In this document: positions 1 to 7,368 of the stretch, piece by piece
Layout: every line of letters begins with the position of its first letter
Position numbering within the stretch: position 1 is the first letter of the stretch
DNA from: Vampirovibrionales bacterium
Lineage (GTDB): Bacteria; Cyanobacteriota; Vampirovibrionia; Vampirovibrionales; Vampirovibrionaceae
NCBI GenBank assembly: GCA_016712355.1
Contig: JADJRF010000005.1
Span: forward strand, 124,001-188,000
DNA: 64,000 nt
Direction: 5' to 3'
The notes under the pieces: model-generated
The model's database searches: none
Told to the model about the DNA's origin: nothing
What the model saw: only the letters and a program-made list of their open reading frames with translations
Made by a program: the position numbers and the translations under genes

Positions 1-55
1 AAAACCTCTCTAACCGGGTTCTACCCGTTATGACAGCGTTTTAAACCTATTTACA

Positions 56-94
56 GGCTGAAAGTGCTTATTTTATTGTGTTTCAGCCTTTTTT
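56..94 (+). terminator. Rho-independent terminator facing right
   Basis: The arms GGCTGAAA and TTTCAGCC form a perfect 8-bp stem with a long AT-rich loop, followed by six T. It would stop a rightward transcript entering from outside the window, and it overlaps the stop region of the leftward gene at 83-445. The loop of 17 nt is longer than usual, so strength is uncertain. Confidence 0.55.
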
Positions 95-445
95 GACTGA
101 TTTTTCCCGTAAAATGCCCAAAATCGTCTCTTTAAGCTCTTTCCCCTTGTGCGTCAAAAAGACATTCTTGAAGATGCGGCTTTCCGGGTCTTCCTGGGTG
201 TAAAGCACTTCATACCCTTGATGATATTCTCTGCCGTCGTATCGTTCAGCGGCCAGCGTGTTGACCTGCCGGGACGTTTTCAAAGCATTCCAGTCCATGC
301 GTTCCCCCAGTTCAGTCAGGGGGTAGTCTTCCTTGGTACAGACCAACAGGTATAAGATGGCCTGTTCCAAAGAAACCTTGGGGGATAGTTCCTTGGAAAG
401 CGCTTCCAGGCTCTGGATCAGCTTGTTAATCTCTGGTTCCGGCAT
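83..445 (-). CDS. MarR-like winged-helix protein A
   Basis: The product is 120 aa and predicted cytoplasmic. The central segment (DYPLTELGERM then TSRQVNTL) looks like the helix-turn-helix of a MarR-type winged helix, followed by a beta-wing region rich in charged residues. It is a clear paralogue of the gene at 558-938: both share the LSPK(V/I)SL, YPLTELG, TSR(Q/K)V and KGKE motifs. The start at 445 (MPEPEINK) is chosen over 463 because GGAGGG lies 10 nt upstream and it aligns with the paralogue start. It is the last gene of the leftward arm. A role as regulator of the element is inferred from fold and context; the ligand is unknown. Confidence 0.7.
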   Translation of the reverse strand: MPEPEINKLIQSLEALSKELSPKVSLEQAILYLLVCTKEDYPLTELGERMDWNALKTSRQVNTLAAERYDGREYHQGYEVLYTQEDPESRIFKNVFLTHKGKELKETILGILREKSVKKG

Positions 446-557
446 GGTCAAAAGGCCCTCCATAAACGATGTCAGAAAATGATATTATATCAGCACTATA
501 CCCAGAATCCGTGAATGGTAAACCGCCCCCTGAAATGGGGGAATTAGCTATTAAAGC

Positions 558-938
558 CTACTTTTTTGCCTTGCCTGGAGGTTTGACCTGCTCTTGCCCC
601 TTAAGGATTTTCAGTAATTGCTCTTGGATTTCTTTCCCTTTGGCCGTCAATAGGGCATTTTTATAGGCGCGGTTGATAGTATCCGCTTCAGTATAGACCA
701 CGTTATACCCCTCATTCGCCTTGCCACCGGCAAAGCGTCGGTCTCCTAATGCGCTGACTTTGCGGGAAGTATCAACAGTGTCCAACCCAAGCTCATTGCC
801 CAGTTCCGTTAAAGGGTACTCTTCCTTTAGGCAGATATGCAGGAAAATCAGGGTATCGAATAAGGATATTTTGGGCGACAAGTCCTCGATTAAAACCTCG
901 AAACACTTGATCATCTTGGAAATTTCAGGTTTATACAT
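558..938 (-). CDS. MarR-like winged-helix protein B
   Basis: The 126-aa product is a paralogue of the neighbouring 83-445 gene, with the same order of an N-terminal helical segment, a YPLTELG helix-turn-helix core and a KGKEIQ C-terminal helix, plus a short Lys/Pro-rich tail. The start MYKPEISK at 938 aligns with the paralogue; an upstream in-frame TTG at 956 is possible but lies inside a repeated operator. Two AAC-TTT-GTT-type repeats (955-985) sit directly before the gene, which suggests autoregulation by it or its paralogue. Tandem duplicated regulators on a mobile element may form a switch pair, but that is inference. Confidence 0.68.
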   Translation of the reverse strand: MYKPEISKMIKCFEVLIEDLSPKISLFDTLIFLHICLKEEYPLTELGNELGLDTVDTSRKVSALGDRRFAGGKANEGYNVVYTEADTINRAYKNALLTAKGKEIQEQLLKILKGQEQVKPPGKAKK

Positions 939-954
939 AGCAGGTTCATCTTCC

Positions 955-985
955 AACTTTGTTTAACTGTCTTACAAAGTTTAAC
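955..985. promoter_or_regulatory. Paired operator-like repeats before MarR-like gene B
   Basis: Two related sites lie side by side: AACTTTGTTTAAC at 955-967 and TTACAAAGTTTAAC at 972-985. Both contain an AAC-WWW-GTT-like half-site arrangement followed by GTTTAAC. Two more copies, TAACTTTGTTA with symmetric flanks, occur before the ArdC-like gene. Sites lie 17 to 47 nt upstream of the ATG at 938, where a repressor could block initiation. Confidence 0.5.
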
Positions 986-1061
986 ACTTTCTGACATCTT
1001 GAGAAAGGGAAAAATTCCCTCAAAGCAGGGAGTCTCTAAACTCCCTGGGAGAAGGAACGCT

Positions 1062-1454
1062 TTAATACTCCTCCGGTAATAATATGACCGTTTGGTTTTT
1101 AGGATCATAGTCTCCAGGGCTTTCATTGATGGCCCAGAATTTCAGGTTTTCCTTGAGATCGGTATAGTCGATGACCTGCCGGATCAAGACCTCCTCCCCT
1201 TCGGCCAGGGCGTCCCTGATTTCCTGCTTCATAGTGAAAAGCGCCGTTTTGTCTGGGTTGACCTCCACGGTGATGATCAGGAAGTAATCAATCCCTTTGC
1301 GCTTGGCTAGCGTGGGAACATACGAGGCTACGGCATCCAGTACCCAAAAGCACCGGTGCTGTTCACAGAAATTCATGACCCCACTGGTAGCGATCCAGTT
1401 TTTGACAAAGGGGCTGAAACGGTAATAAGTATCGGCTTCATAAGTTACAGGCAT
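1062..1454 (-). CDS. DUF6876-like small accessory protein
   Basis: The 130-aa soluble protein has a YYRFSPFVKNWIATSGVMNF start and a central FWVLDAVASYVP segment. This is the pattern of DUF6876-type proteins found on plasmids and prophages, as far as can be judged by eye. The ribosome-binding site GGAGGAGTAACAACC directly precedes ATG 1454 and lies only 5 nt after the stop of the gene at 1460-1774, so the two are co-transcribed. No catalytic motif is evident and the function is unknown. Confidence 0.6.
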   Translation of the reverse strand: MPVTYEADTYYRFSPFVKNWIATSGVMNFCEQHRCFWVLDAVASYVPTLAKRKGIDYFLIITVEVNPDKTALFTMKQEIRDALAEGEEVLIRQVIDYTDLKENLKFWAINESPGDYDPKNQTVILLPEEY

Positions 1455-1459
1455 GGTTG

Positions 1460-1774
1460 TTACTCCTCCAAATAAATCGGGTTGACTTCATAACGTTCGG
1501 GAATGCGGGTGACAGACTTTGCCAGTTCTACCCACACGGTGTGTTGATAGGTGTCCTTGCAGTCTTCATATTGCCGCTGTTTGGAAAACACCCATCCCAC
1601 AATGACAGTGGAGCCGTCTTTCAAATCCCGGTACATTTTGGAAACGCACCGGCCATATTCCCTTTGAAGGAACTTGAACAGTTCCCCGATATTGTCCGTA
1701 AATGTTTCGGTATGGAACGGCTCCGATATGTAATGGTTTCTTGTTTCGTTGACATGGGTTTCTATGACATACAC
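1460..1774 (-). CDS. Hypothetical accessory protein
   Basis: The 104-aa product is of no family I recognise. It contains FKFLQREYGRCVSKMYRDL and a STVIVGWVFSKQRQYED stretch, suggesting a small alpha/beta fold without membrane segments. The start is GTG at 1774, preceded by AGAGGAGTAACAACC. This leader is almost identical to those of the genes at 1454 and 2336, which supports the GTG start and shared translation control. It lies in the leftward operon behind the ArdC-like gene. Confidence 0.6.
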   Translation of the reverse strand: MYVIETHVNETRNHYISEPFHTETFTDNIGELFKFLQREYGRCVSKMYRDLKDGSTVIVGWVFSKQRQYEDCKDTYQHTVWVELAKSVTRIPERYEVNPIYLEE

Positions 1775-1856
1775 GGTTGTTACTCCTCTTGTTATCAGGC
1801 TGTCTCATCAGTAGCGGTAGCCTATCCCCGCCAGACCCGCATAAAGCGGGTTTCGA

Positions 1857-2336
1857 CTAGAGGGACATGCACCGTTCAGACAATGCCTTTTCAAGCACCT
1901 TGTCTTTTTTGTACTGGGCTTGGAACCAGTCATAGAACATATCCAAGCCAAGCACTTTTTTAGGAAGCTTCATGGCTTCAATCCCGGTTGCTTCCCGTGC
2001 CAGTTGCAAGCCGTCTAGCCATTCATCCGGGTGGCCGTCACTGCTAACGCCAGCATCCGGGCAAAAATGCTCTAGGATACAGAGGCAGGCCACAACCGCC
2101 ATATCGTAGGGCTTCCGGGCTGTCTTACAGAAATTGAAATTCAGGTTTAAGGCCAGAAAGAAATCCTCATGGGCATCCTCCCCAAGGCCATTGAATAAGA
2201 GAGAATCCTTTGATTTCTTTTTGGGAATCTCCAGGGTTTTCTTTTCCCGTTCCACCACCAAACGCATGTGCTTGATGGCTTGAATGAATTTCTTTTCGTT
2301 TAGGTTTTCACTTTTCCAGTAATGCGTATAACCCAT
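1857..2336 (-). CDS. MGYTHYW-type mobile-element protein
   Basis: The 159-aa product begins MGYTHYW, a start seen in many small phage and plasmid proteins of unknown function. It continues with a basic helical region and a conserved-looking FNGLGEDAHEDFFL segment, and later a FC-x3-KPYD motif. No transmembrane segment is evident. AAAGGAGTAACAAAC precedes ATG 2336. It lies between the ArdC-like gene and the small accessory genes, so it probably belongs to the establishment or anti-defence set, but its function is not known. Confidence 0.65.
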   Translation of the reverse strand: MGYTHYWKSENLNEKKFIQAIKHMRLVVEREKKTLEIPKKKSKDSLLFNGLGEDAHEDFFLALNLNFNFCKTARKPYDMAVVACLCILEHFCPDAGVSSDGHPDEWLDGLQLAREATGIEAMKLPKKVLGLDMFYDWFQAQYKKDKVLEKALSERCMSL

Positions 2337-2377
2337 TGTTTGTTACTCCTTTTTTCATTGACTCAACAGGAGGGGTT

Positions 2378-2419
2378 TCCCTCCCTTCAATCCCCGATGC
2401 TGGAGACTGAAGGGAGGGA
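2378..2419. other. Intercistronic 12-bp inverted repeat
   Basis: The arms TCCCTCCCTTCA (2378-2389) and TGAAGGGAGGGA (2408-2419) are perfectly complementary around an 18-nt loop. The hairpin sits between the ArdC-like stop (2424) and the next gene start (2336). No T-run follows on either strand, so an mRNA stability or processing element is more likely than a terminator. Confidence 0.5.
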
Positions 2420-2423
2420 GCCG

Positions 2424-3341
2424 CTAGGCGGCCTCCTCCAATGCTTCCGGTTTATCTAGTTCCCCGGCGGCTTTGAGAATGAATTGATGGGCCTTGCTGG
2501 CCTCGGTAGCGGCTTTGAATATCGCCTTTTTGTCGTTCTTCAGAACCCGCAACCATGACGCAATGTAGGAATCATGTTGAACGTTGCCTTCAAGCCCCAG
2601 ATCGGCAAACAGGAACGCCGATCCCATTTCTGCGATCAGTTCCTCAAAGGCGTATGACTCATCCCCAAAGCGTCCCTTAAATTCCCGCTCAAGCCGGGAA
2701 TGATGGCCCGTCCAGTGCGTCATTTCATGGAACAAGGTGCAATAGTAATCCCCGCCGGTTTTGAACCGTTCCTTTTTGGGCATGTTGATGAAATCGAATG
2801 AGGGGGAATAGCAAGCCCGAACGCCTGCCGCTTCAAAGCGAAGATCAACCTTATTGGCTTGGATGATCCCCTCAATGCGTTGGATATCCTCCCATGCCTG
2901 TTCAGGAGTTTTGATATCCGGTTTTTGAATTTCAATGCCTTCGCACTGTTCAACGTTGAACACGTTAAAGCATTTCAGAAATGGAATGCGCTTCACATTG
3001 TTGGGATCGCCTTCTTTGGGATCGGCCACGTCGGTAAAATTCCAGTAAACTACCGAGGTGGATTTTTCGCCTTTTTTGACCGATCCCCCCATTTCTGAAG
3101 CCTGTTTGTAGGTCAACCAGCCGTTAGAACCGTATCCCTTTTCCTCTTTTGTCATCCAAAGGATCGGAACGTTGATCCCGCTATAGCAACGGTTCATTTT
3201 GGCGTTATGCGGCAAGCCTGCATGGCCACCGTACCGGGCTTGATCCCAAGGGCATTTCCAGGGCCGTACCCCTTGTTCCAGGGAGACAATGATCTTGTCG
3301 GTGATCTCCTGATAGAGATCGCGTTTTGGCTTAGTTGTCAT
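2424..3341 (-). CDS. ardC: ArdC-like antirestriction protein with zincin domain
   Basis: The 305-aa protein matches the ArdC layout. An N-terminal ssDNA-binding domain starts at RDLYQEITDKII and contains the typical PWxxPW-like segment and NAKMNRCYSGIN. A C-terminal metallopeptidase domain carries HEMTH at about residues 205-209, followed by FEELIAEMGSAFL, which supplies the third zinc-ligand region. ArdC proteins help plasmids and integrative elements enter a new host, by binding single strands and opposing restriction. The start at 3341 (MTTKPKRD) is preferred over 3365 because GGAGTAG lies 7 nt upstream. It is the first gene of the leftward operon, with two operator-like repeats before it. 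Confidence 0.85.
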   Translation of the reverse strand: MTTKPKRDLYQEITDKIIVSLEQGVRPWKCPWDQARYGGHAGLPHNAKMNRCYSGINVPILWMTKEEKGYGSNGWLTYKQASEMGGSVKKGEKSTSVVYWNFTDVADPKEGDPNNVKRIPFLKCFNVFNVEQCEGIEIQKPDIKTPEQAWEDIQRIEGIIQANKVDLRFEAAGVRACYSPSFDFINMPKKERFKTGGDYYCTLFHEMTHWTGHHSRLEREFKGRFGDESYAFEELIAEMGSAFLFADLGLEGNVQHDSYIASWLRVLKNDKKAIFKAATEASKAHQFILKAAGELDKPEALEEAA

Positions 3342-4305
3342 GGTGCTACTCCTATCGATTAACATTGTTTTAGTGTTTAACTTTGTTATAGTCTTTGAGA
3401 AACAAAAAGCCCATTTCTGGACTTATCAATGTTTAAGTCTATAACTTTGTTAAACTCATGAAAACCGATAAAATGATTTTCGTCAACCCCTCATGTAAAA
3501 TATTTTTTTCAACAACGATGTTTTTGAGAGCTACAAAAAGCAATTCCACCGCATAACCAACCGATACAAAATAACCATTGCCCTTTGTATTGGGCCGTCA
3601 CCCAAAAAGGTGATCCCCGTGTTGAACATCGCCGCTCAAGATAAATTTCTCCCACCAGTGGGATACAGATATAAACATCTCTCATCATAGGATCGCTACT
3701 CCATGATTAGCCTGATACCGTCTGTTACCCTGTATATCGGCATTATGCCCATTTCCTTTAATGTTTAAACGTCTAAAACCCTTGTCTGTAGAGACTTGTA
3801 GCAAAAATAGATCAAACAATAGATAAGGGAAAGGCAAGTGAAATAAAAAAGCAGGGTGATCCAGGCTATCAATAGCTTGATTCAGTCTGTTAGTGAGGAG
3901 AAAGTGAGGAATTGTTAGTTAGGGCTTAGGACTATCGATCCTGTAAAGGCTTTAGGGATAAGGGTTTCAGGAACAAGGCGTCTAGCCTAGAGAGCATAGT
4001 GTTTCCTATTGGGCTAGCGTTCATGGGGGCTATGGGGGGGCGGAGCGGGTTTCATACCACGATATAGGCTTTCACAAATCTCTGTCAATTATTTCCCCGG
4101 TCATTTTCGCTGGGTGTTGCTTTGTAAAAGCGGTGACCGTGGGTGCGCTGTTTTTGCTTCGCGGAGTTCTGTTTTAGTTCAAGAGCATGCAGTGGAAAAG
4201 CTATCTTATCTCTAAATTAACTTCTGTATTCATGCTTTTTTGGCTTTTCCTACAGGGCCACCTATTTCAGATGCTGATATAAGTTGCCCTGTAGGAGGAA
4301 AAGCG
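3342..4305. other. Gene-free switch region between leftward arm and structural operon
   Basis: About 0.95 kb without a convincing gene separates the leftward ArdC operon from the rightward virion operon. It must hold the divergent promoters. Apart from the operator pair at 3375-3455 I see AT-rich stretches, a G-rich patch near 4023-4050 and only weak sigma70-like candidates (for example TTCAAG-N18-TATCTT at 4178-4207). No T7-type phage promoter consensus is recognisable. A replication origin or a regulatory RNA could be here but nothing shows it. Confidence 0.5.
3375..3455. promoter_or_regulatory. Two inverted operator-like repeats before the ArdC operon
   Basis: GTTTAACTTTGTTATAG (3375-3391) and CTATAACTTTGTTAAAC (3439-3455) each contain the inverted repeat TAAC-TTT-GTTA. 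Their flanks are mirror images, so the two sites are inverted copies of each other apart from the central TTT. They lie 34-114 nt before the ArdC start. The minus strand of the first site contains TATAAC, a possible -10, so binding there could repress the operon. Related sites precede MarR-like gene B. Confidence 0.55.
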
Positions 4306-4500
4306 ATGCAAGAAAATAATTTTCCATTGATCCCCAAGCTACTCCTCGATGAACTGAACCAACGATACCCAGAGCGGTATCCTGAAATGGAATGGTCAGA
4401 TCGAGAGGTTTGGCTCAAAGCCGGGGAACGTCGCGTGGTTCGCTTCCTCAATGAGATGTATAAGCGACAGACCGAAAACATTCTGGAGGGGCCACTCTGA
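4306..4500 (+). CDS. Small phage protein at head of the structural operon
   Basis: The 64-aa product reads MQENNFPLIPKLLLDELNQR, then a Trp-containing SDREVW segment and a basic GERRVVRFL helix. Small proteins of this look occur just before the portal in T7-like podoviruses, but no function is established. The start at 4306 has GTAGGAGGAAAAGC upstream; an in-frame ATG at 4240 lacks a comparable site. Its TGA overlaps the next ATG by one base, so the two genes are translationally coupled. Confidence 0.65.
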   Translation: MQENNFPLIPKLLLDELNQRYPERYPEMEWSDREVWLKAGERRVVRFLNEMYKRQTENILEGPL

Positions 4501-4721
4501 TGTGTAGTTCAAAGCCTAAAGTTCCCAAGATCCAGCCGGTCAAGGCACCGGAATTACCACCGCCTCCTCCACCGCCTGAACCCACCCCGGAAGCACCGGT
4601 ACTTAATGATCCTAACCGCAAGCGTAAGGATGACAGAAACGCCCGCCGATCCGGGACGCGCACTCTTCGTATTGATCTCTCCATTCCTGGTTCCGCCACT
4701 GGCATCAATATTCCGAATTAA
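4500..4721 (+). CDS. Proline-rich small virion-operon protein
   Basis: The 73-aa protein begins MCSSKPKVPKIQPV, has a run of Pro broken by Glu (about residues 18-28) and ends in a basic RNARRSGTRTLRIDL segment. Short proline-rich proteins with an RxGTxxLRIDL-type tail are common next to the portal gene of podoviruses. A structural or assembly role is plausible but unproven. The N-terminal Cys at residue 2 is not preceded by a signal peptide, so it is not a lipoprotein by sequence. Confidence 0.65.
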   Translation: MCSSKPKVPKIQPVKAPELPPPPPPPEPTPEAPVLNDPNRKRKDDRNARRSGTRTLRIDLSIPGSATGINIPN

Positions 4722-4732
4722 CGATAGCCATT

Positions 4733-6304
4733 ATGAATATTGAATCCGTTGGGTCTGCTGAAGCCCGCTATCGTGAGCTTGAGCCAAAACGGAGTGTCTA
4801 CCTGGAACGGGCGAGAGAAGTTTCAAAACTCACTATTCCCAGCCTGATTCCCCCTTCTGGTCAGACCGATACAATGCGCCTGGAAACCCCGTTTCAAGGT
4901 GTCGGCGCACGAGGGGTTAATAACCTTGCGTCCAAACTGCTCTTGGCGTTGTTACCGCCAAACAGCCCTTTCTTTCGTTTAAAAATCGATGACTTCACCC
5001 TGGGCCAACTCCAGAATACAGACCCGGCCCTGAAGACTGAATTGGAATCCGGTCTGTCCCGTATTGAACAGGCCGTGATGACAGAGATTGAAACCTCGGC
5101 AGACCGGGTGGCCGTTTTTGAAGTCCTCAAGCATTTGCTTGTTGCCGGGAATGTCCTGATGGATATGTCCCGTGACGATGGCATGCGGGTCTTTCACCTG
5201 GATCGCTATGTAGTCCAGCGTGACCCGATGGGACACGTTCTGGAAATCGTCATTCATGAAACCCTGGCTCCAGTGGCCTTACCTGACAATATTCGGAAAC
5301 TGATTACGGATCGGATGGACAGTTCTGAAAAGACCGTCAATCTCTACACATGGATCAAGCGGACGGACAAACAATGGACAATTTCCCAGGAAGTCAAAGG
5401 AATCGTGATTCCCGAATCCAAGGGAACGTATCCATTGGATCGTTGTCCGTTTATTGCGCTTCGTGGAAACCGTATTGATGGCGAGGATTACGGGCGTGGG
5501 TATGTCGAGGAATACCTTGGCGATCTTAAATCTTTGGAAGGCTTGTCCCGTGCCATTGTAGAAGGTTCCGCTGCTGCGGCCAAAGTCTTGTTCCTGATCA
5601 ATCCCAACGGGACTACCCGTGCCAAGACATTGGCAGAATCACCGAACGGTGCTATCCGGGAAGGCAATGCCGAAGATGTCACCGTTCTCCAACTGCAAAA
5701 GTTTAACGATTTCCGTATTGCGTATGAACAGATGGGACGCATTGAGGAAAGGCTTAGTTATGCCTTTCTTCTAAACTCCTCTATCCAGCGCAATGCCGAA
5801 AGGGTCACTGCTGAAGAAGTCCGCTTCATGGCGCGTGAACTTGAAGACGCATTGGGTGGACTGTATTCCATTCTGGCCCAGGAATTTCAGTTGCCGTATG
5901 TGCGGCGGAAAATCCACCAGATGGAAAAGGTCAAAAAGCTCCCGTCTCTGCCCAGGGATTCGATTAAACCGATGATTATCACTGGCCTAGAGGCGCTGGG
6001 ACGGGGGCATGACCTGAATAAACTCGATGTCTTTATCACTGGATTGGCCAACACGCTGGGGCCGGAGATATTGGCCCAATACATGAACCTTGATGACTAC
6101 ATTGCCCGCCGGGCCACCGCTATCGGAATTGATACCAAGGGTCTGATTAAGACCAAAGAAGAAATCGCGGCGGCGCAACAAGCTGCCCAACAGCAAACCA
6201 TGCTTAGCCAGTTTGGGCCGGAAGTCGTCCGGCAGGTTGGCGGTGTCGTTCAGAAAGGAGTATCCAATGTCCCTCAACAGCCCCCAAAGCAATCCACCCA
6301 GTGA
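4733..6304 (+). CDS. Portal (head-tail connector), T7 gp8-like
   Basis: The 523-aa product is the usual size for a T7-type portal (about 535 aa). It contains the family's early segment RYRELEPKRSVYLERAREVSKLTIPSLIP, the GARGVNNLASKLLLALLPPNSPFFRL block near residues 58-85, and FAFLLNSSIQRNAERVTAEE-like residues around 345-365. Portals form the dodecameric ring through which DNA is packaged and ejected, and to which the tail tube binds. The gene follows two small genes and precedes scaffold and capsid, as in T7. The C-terminus is Gln-rich. No strong Shine-Dalgarno is visible, so coupling to upstream translation is likely. Confidence 0.93.
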   Translation: MNIESVGSAEARYRELEPKRSVYLERAREVSKLTIPSLIPPSGQTDTMRLETPFQGVGARGVNNLASKLLLALLPPNSPFFRLKIDDFTLGQLQNTDPALKTELESGLSRIEQAVMTEIETSADRVAVFEVLKHLLVAGNVLMDMSRDDGMRVFHLDRYVVQRDPMGHVLEIVIHETLAPVALPDNIRKLITDRMDSSEKTVNLYTWIKRTDKQWTISQEVKGIVIPESKGTYPLDRCPFIALRGNRIDGEDYGRGYVEEYLGDLKSLEGLSRAIVEGSAAAAKVLFLINPNGTTRAKTLAESPNGAIREGNAEDVTVLQLQKFNDFRIAYEQMGRIEERLSYAFLLNSSIQRNAERVTAEEVRFMARELEDALGGLYSILAQEFQLPYVRRKIHQMEKVKKLPSLPRDSIKPMIITGLEALGRGHDLNKLDVFITGLANTLGPEILAQYMNLDDYIARRATAIGIDTKGLIKTKEEIAAAQQAAQQQTMLSQFGPEVVRQVGGVVQKGVSNVPQQPPKQSTQ

Positions 6305-6473
6305 GGTGAATACAACCGTCGTTTCCGATGAGGCATCGATCTTAGAACCTGAAAACGTGATGTCCATCCAGAGAACAGTCGTTGCCGAGGCTAACGCCGT
6401 TCTGGCGTCCAACCGGAAACGTGATCCTGTCGTCACCCTGATGCCTGACGGCACCCAAAGAATAGATTTTTAA
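6267..6473 (+). CDS. Small hypothetical protein overlapping the portal end
   Basis: The 68-aa product (MSLNSPQSNPPSEVNTTVVS) overlaps the portal gene end by 38 nt in another frame. The start at 6267 is supported by GAAAGGAGTATCCA just upstream; the longer open frame from 6213 is not. Its C-terminus KRDPVVTLMPDGTQRIDF looks folded while the N-terminal half is probably disordered. Many T7-like operons carry a small gene between portal and scaffold, and its role is unknown. Confidence 0.6.
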   Translation: MSLNSPQSNPPSEVNTTVVSDEASILEPENVMSIQRTVVAEANAVLASNRKRDPVVTLMPDGTQRIDF

Positions 6474-6494
6474 CCAATAGGAGATGCAACCAAT

Positions 6495-7280
6495 ATGGAA
6501 CGCATTGAAATCAAGAGTCAACCTACTGGGCCGGATGCACCGGTTGAAGTGATACCGGATATTGAAACGGCAACAGCGGAAAGTACCAGCTCGGAAGTTA
6601 GAGCCGAAGAACGCCCATCCTGGCTGCCGGAAAAATTCAATTCACCGGAAGACCTGGCCAAAGCTTATGGGGAACTGGAAAAACAGTTTACTCATAAAGC
6701 TCAAACGGCAGAAACTGCAAAAACTGACGAAACGAAAACCGATGCTCCGAAAGCGGATGATGCGGTCAATAAGCTTGTAGAAAATGCCGGACTAAACATG
6801 ACCGATTTATCGGCAGAATACGATCAATCTGGCCAACTCAGTGATGACAGTTACGAGAAACTGGCCAAGGCCGGAGTTAGCCGGGAATACGTCGATGGCT
6901 ATATCCGGGGACAAGAGGCCTTAGCGGTTCAATATCAAAGCGAAGTCTTCGACATTGCCGGAGGCCAACATGGTTACACCGAGATGATCCAATGGGCTGC
7001 CAAGAATTTATCCACCGATGAAATCAATGCGTTCAACACCAGTGTCAATAGTGGCAACCTGGAACAAGCCAAGTTGAGTGTCCAAGGCATGATGTCTCGA
7101 TATACGACTTCCGAAGGCAATGAACCCAGACTGGTCAAAGGCGTTGCCACCGGGGATGCTACAGCCGTCTTCCGCTCCACTGCGGAACTGGTCAGCGCCA
7201 TGAAAGATCCCAAATACAAAAACGATCCGGCTTACCGTCAGGATGTTATCGATAAGCTGGGGCGGTCGAGCATCTTTTAA
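6495..7280 (+). CDS. Capsid scaffolding protein, T7 gp9-like
   Basis: The 261-aa acidic protein has the typical scaffold plan: a long disordered Glu/Thr/Ala-rich start, the segment RPSWLPEKFNSPEDLAKAYG near residues 40-60, and a helical C-terminal half with KNDPAYRQDVIDKL near the end. Scaffold proteins guide assembly of the procapsid and leave before maturation. It lies between portal and capsid genes as in T7. Immediately after it come a tRNA-like gene and an opposite-strand gene that separate it from the capsid gene. Confidence 0.9.
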   Translation: MERIEIKSQPTGPDAPVEVIPDIETATAESTSSEVRAEERPSWLPEKFNSPEDLAKAYGELEKQFTHKAQTAETAKTDETKTDAPKADDAVNKLVENAGLNMTDLSAEYDQSGQLSDDSYEKLAKAGVSREYVDGYIRGQEALAVQYQSEVFDIAGGQHGYTEMIQWAAKNLSTDEINAFNTSVNSGNLEQAKLSVQGMMSRYTTSEGNEPRLVKGVATGDATAVFRSTAELVSAMKDPKYKNDPAYRQDVIDKLGRSSIF

Positions 7281-7287
7281 AAGTTTC

Positions 7288-7368
7288 GGGGCCGCTGGGA
7301 ACGCCTTACGGTAGACCACTTTGCTGGTATCGAAGGAAACGAGGGTTCAACTCCCTCCGGCTCCACCA
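7288..7368 (+). tRNA. tRNA-Thr(GGU)-like gene with irregular D-arm
   Basis: The 81-nt segment folds as a tRNA outside the D-arm. The acceptor GGGGCCG pairs with CGGCTCC (one G-U). The anticodon arm is CTTTG-CTGGTAT-CGAAG with anticodon GGT, U33 and A37. The variable loop is five nt, the T-arm is GAGGG-TTCAACT-CCCTC, and ACCA is encoded at the 3' end. The D region is 23 nt, longer than normal, contains GGTA, but shows no good four-bp stem. It may be a degenerate, phage-specific or processed tRNA. The 3' third overlaps the end of the opposite-strand gene at 7347-8153. Confidence 0.5.

Noticed and set aside
1..3365. Integrase or recombinase in the left arm
   Set aside because: None of the left-arm products shows tyrosine or serine recombinase motifs; it must lie outside the window if present.
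7347..7368. tRNA-like 3' end considered as a tmRNA remnant
   Set aside because: The segment fits a tRNA with anticodon arm and has no tag open frame; the T-loop similarity alone is not specific.
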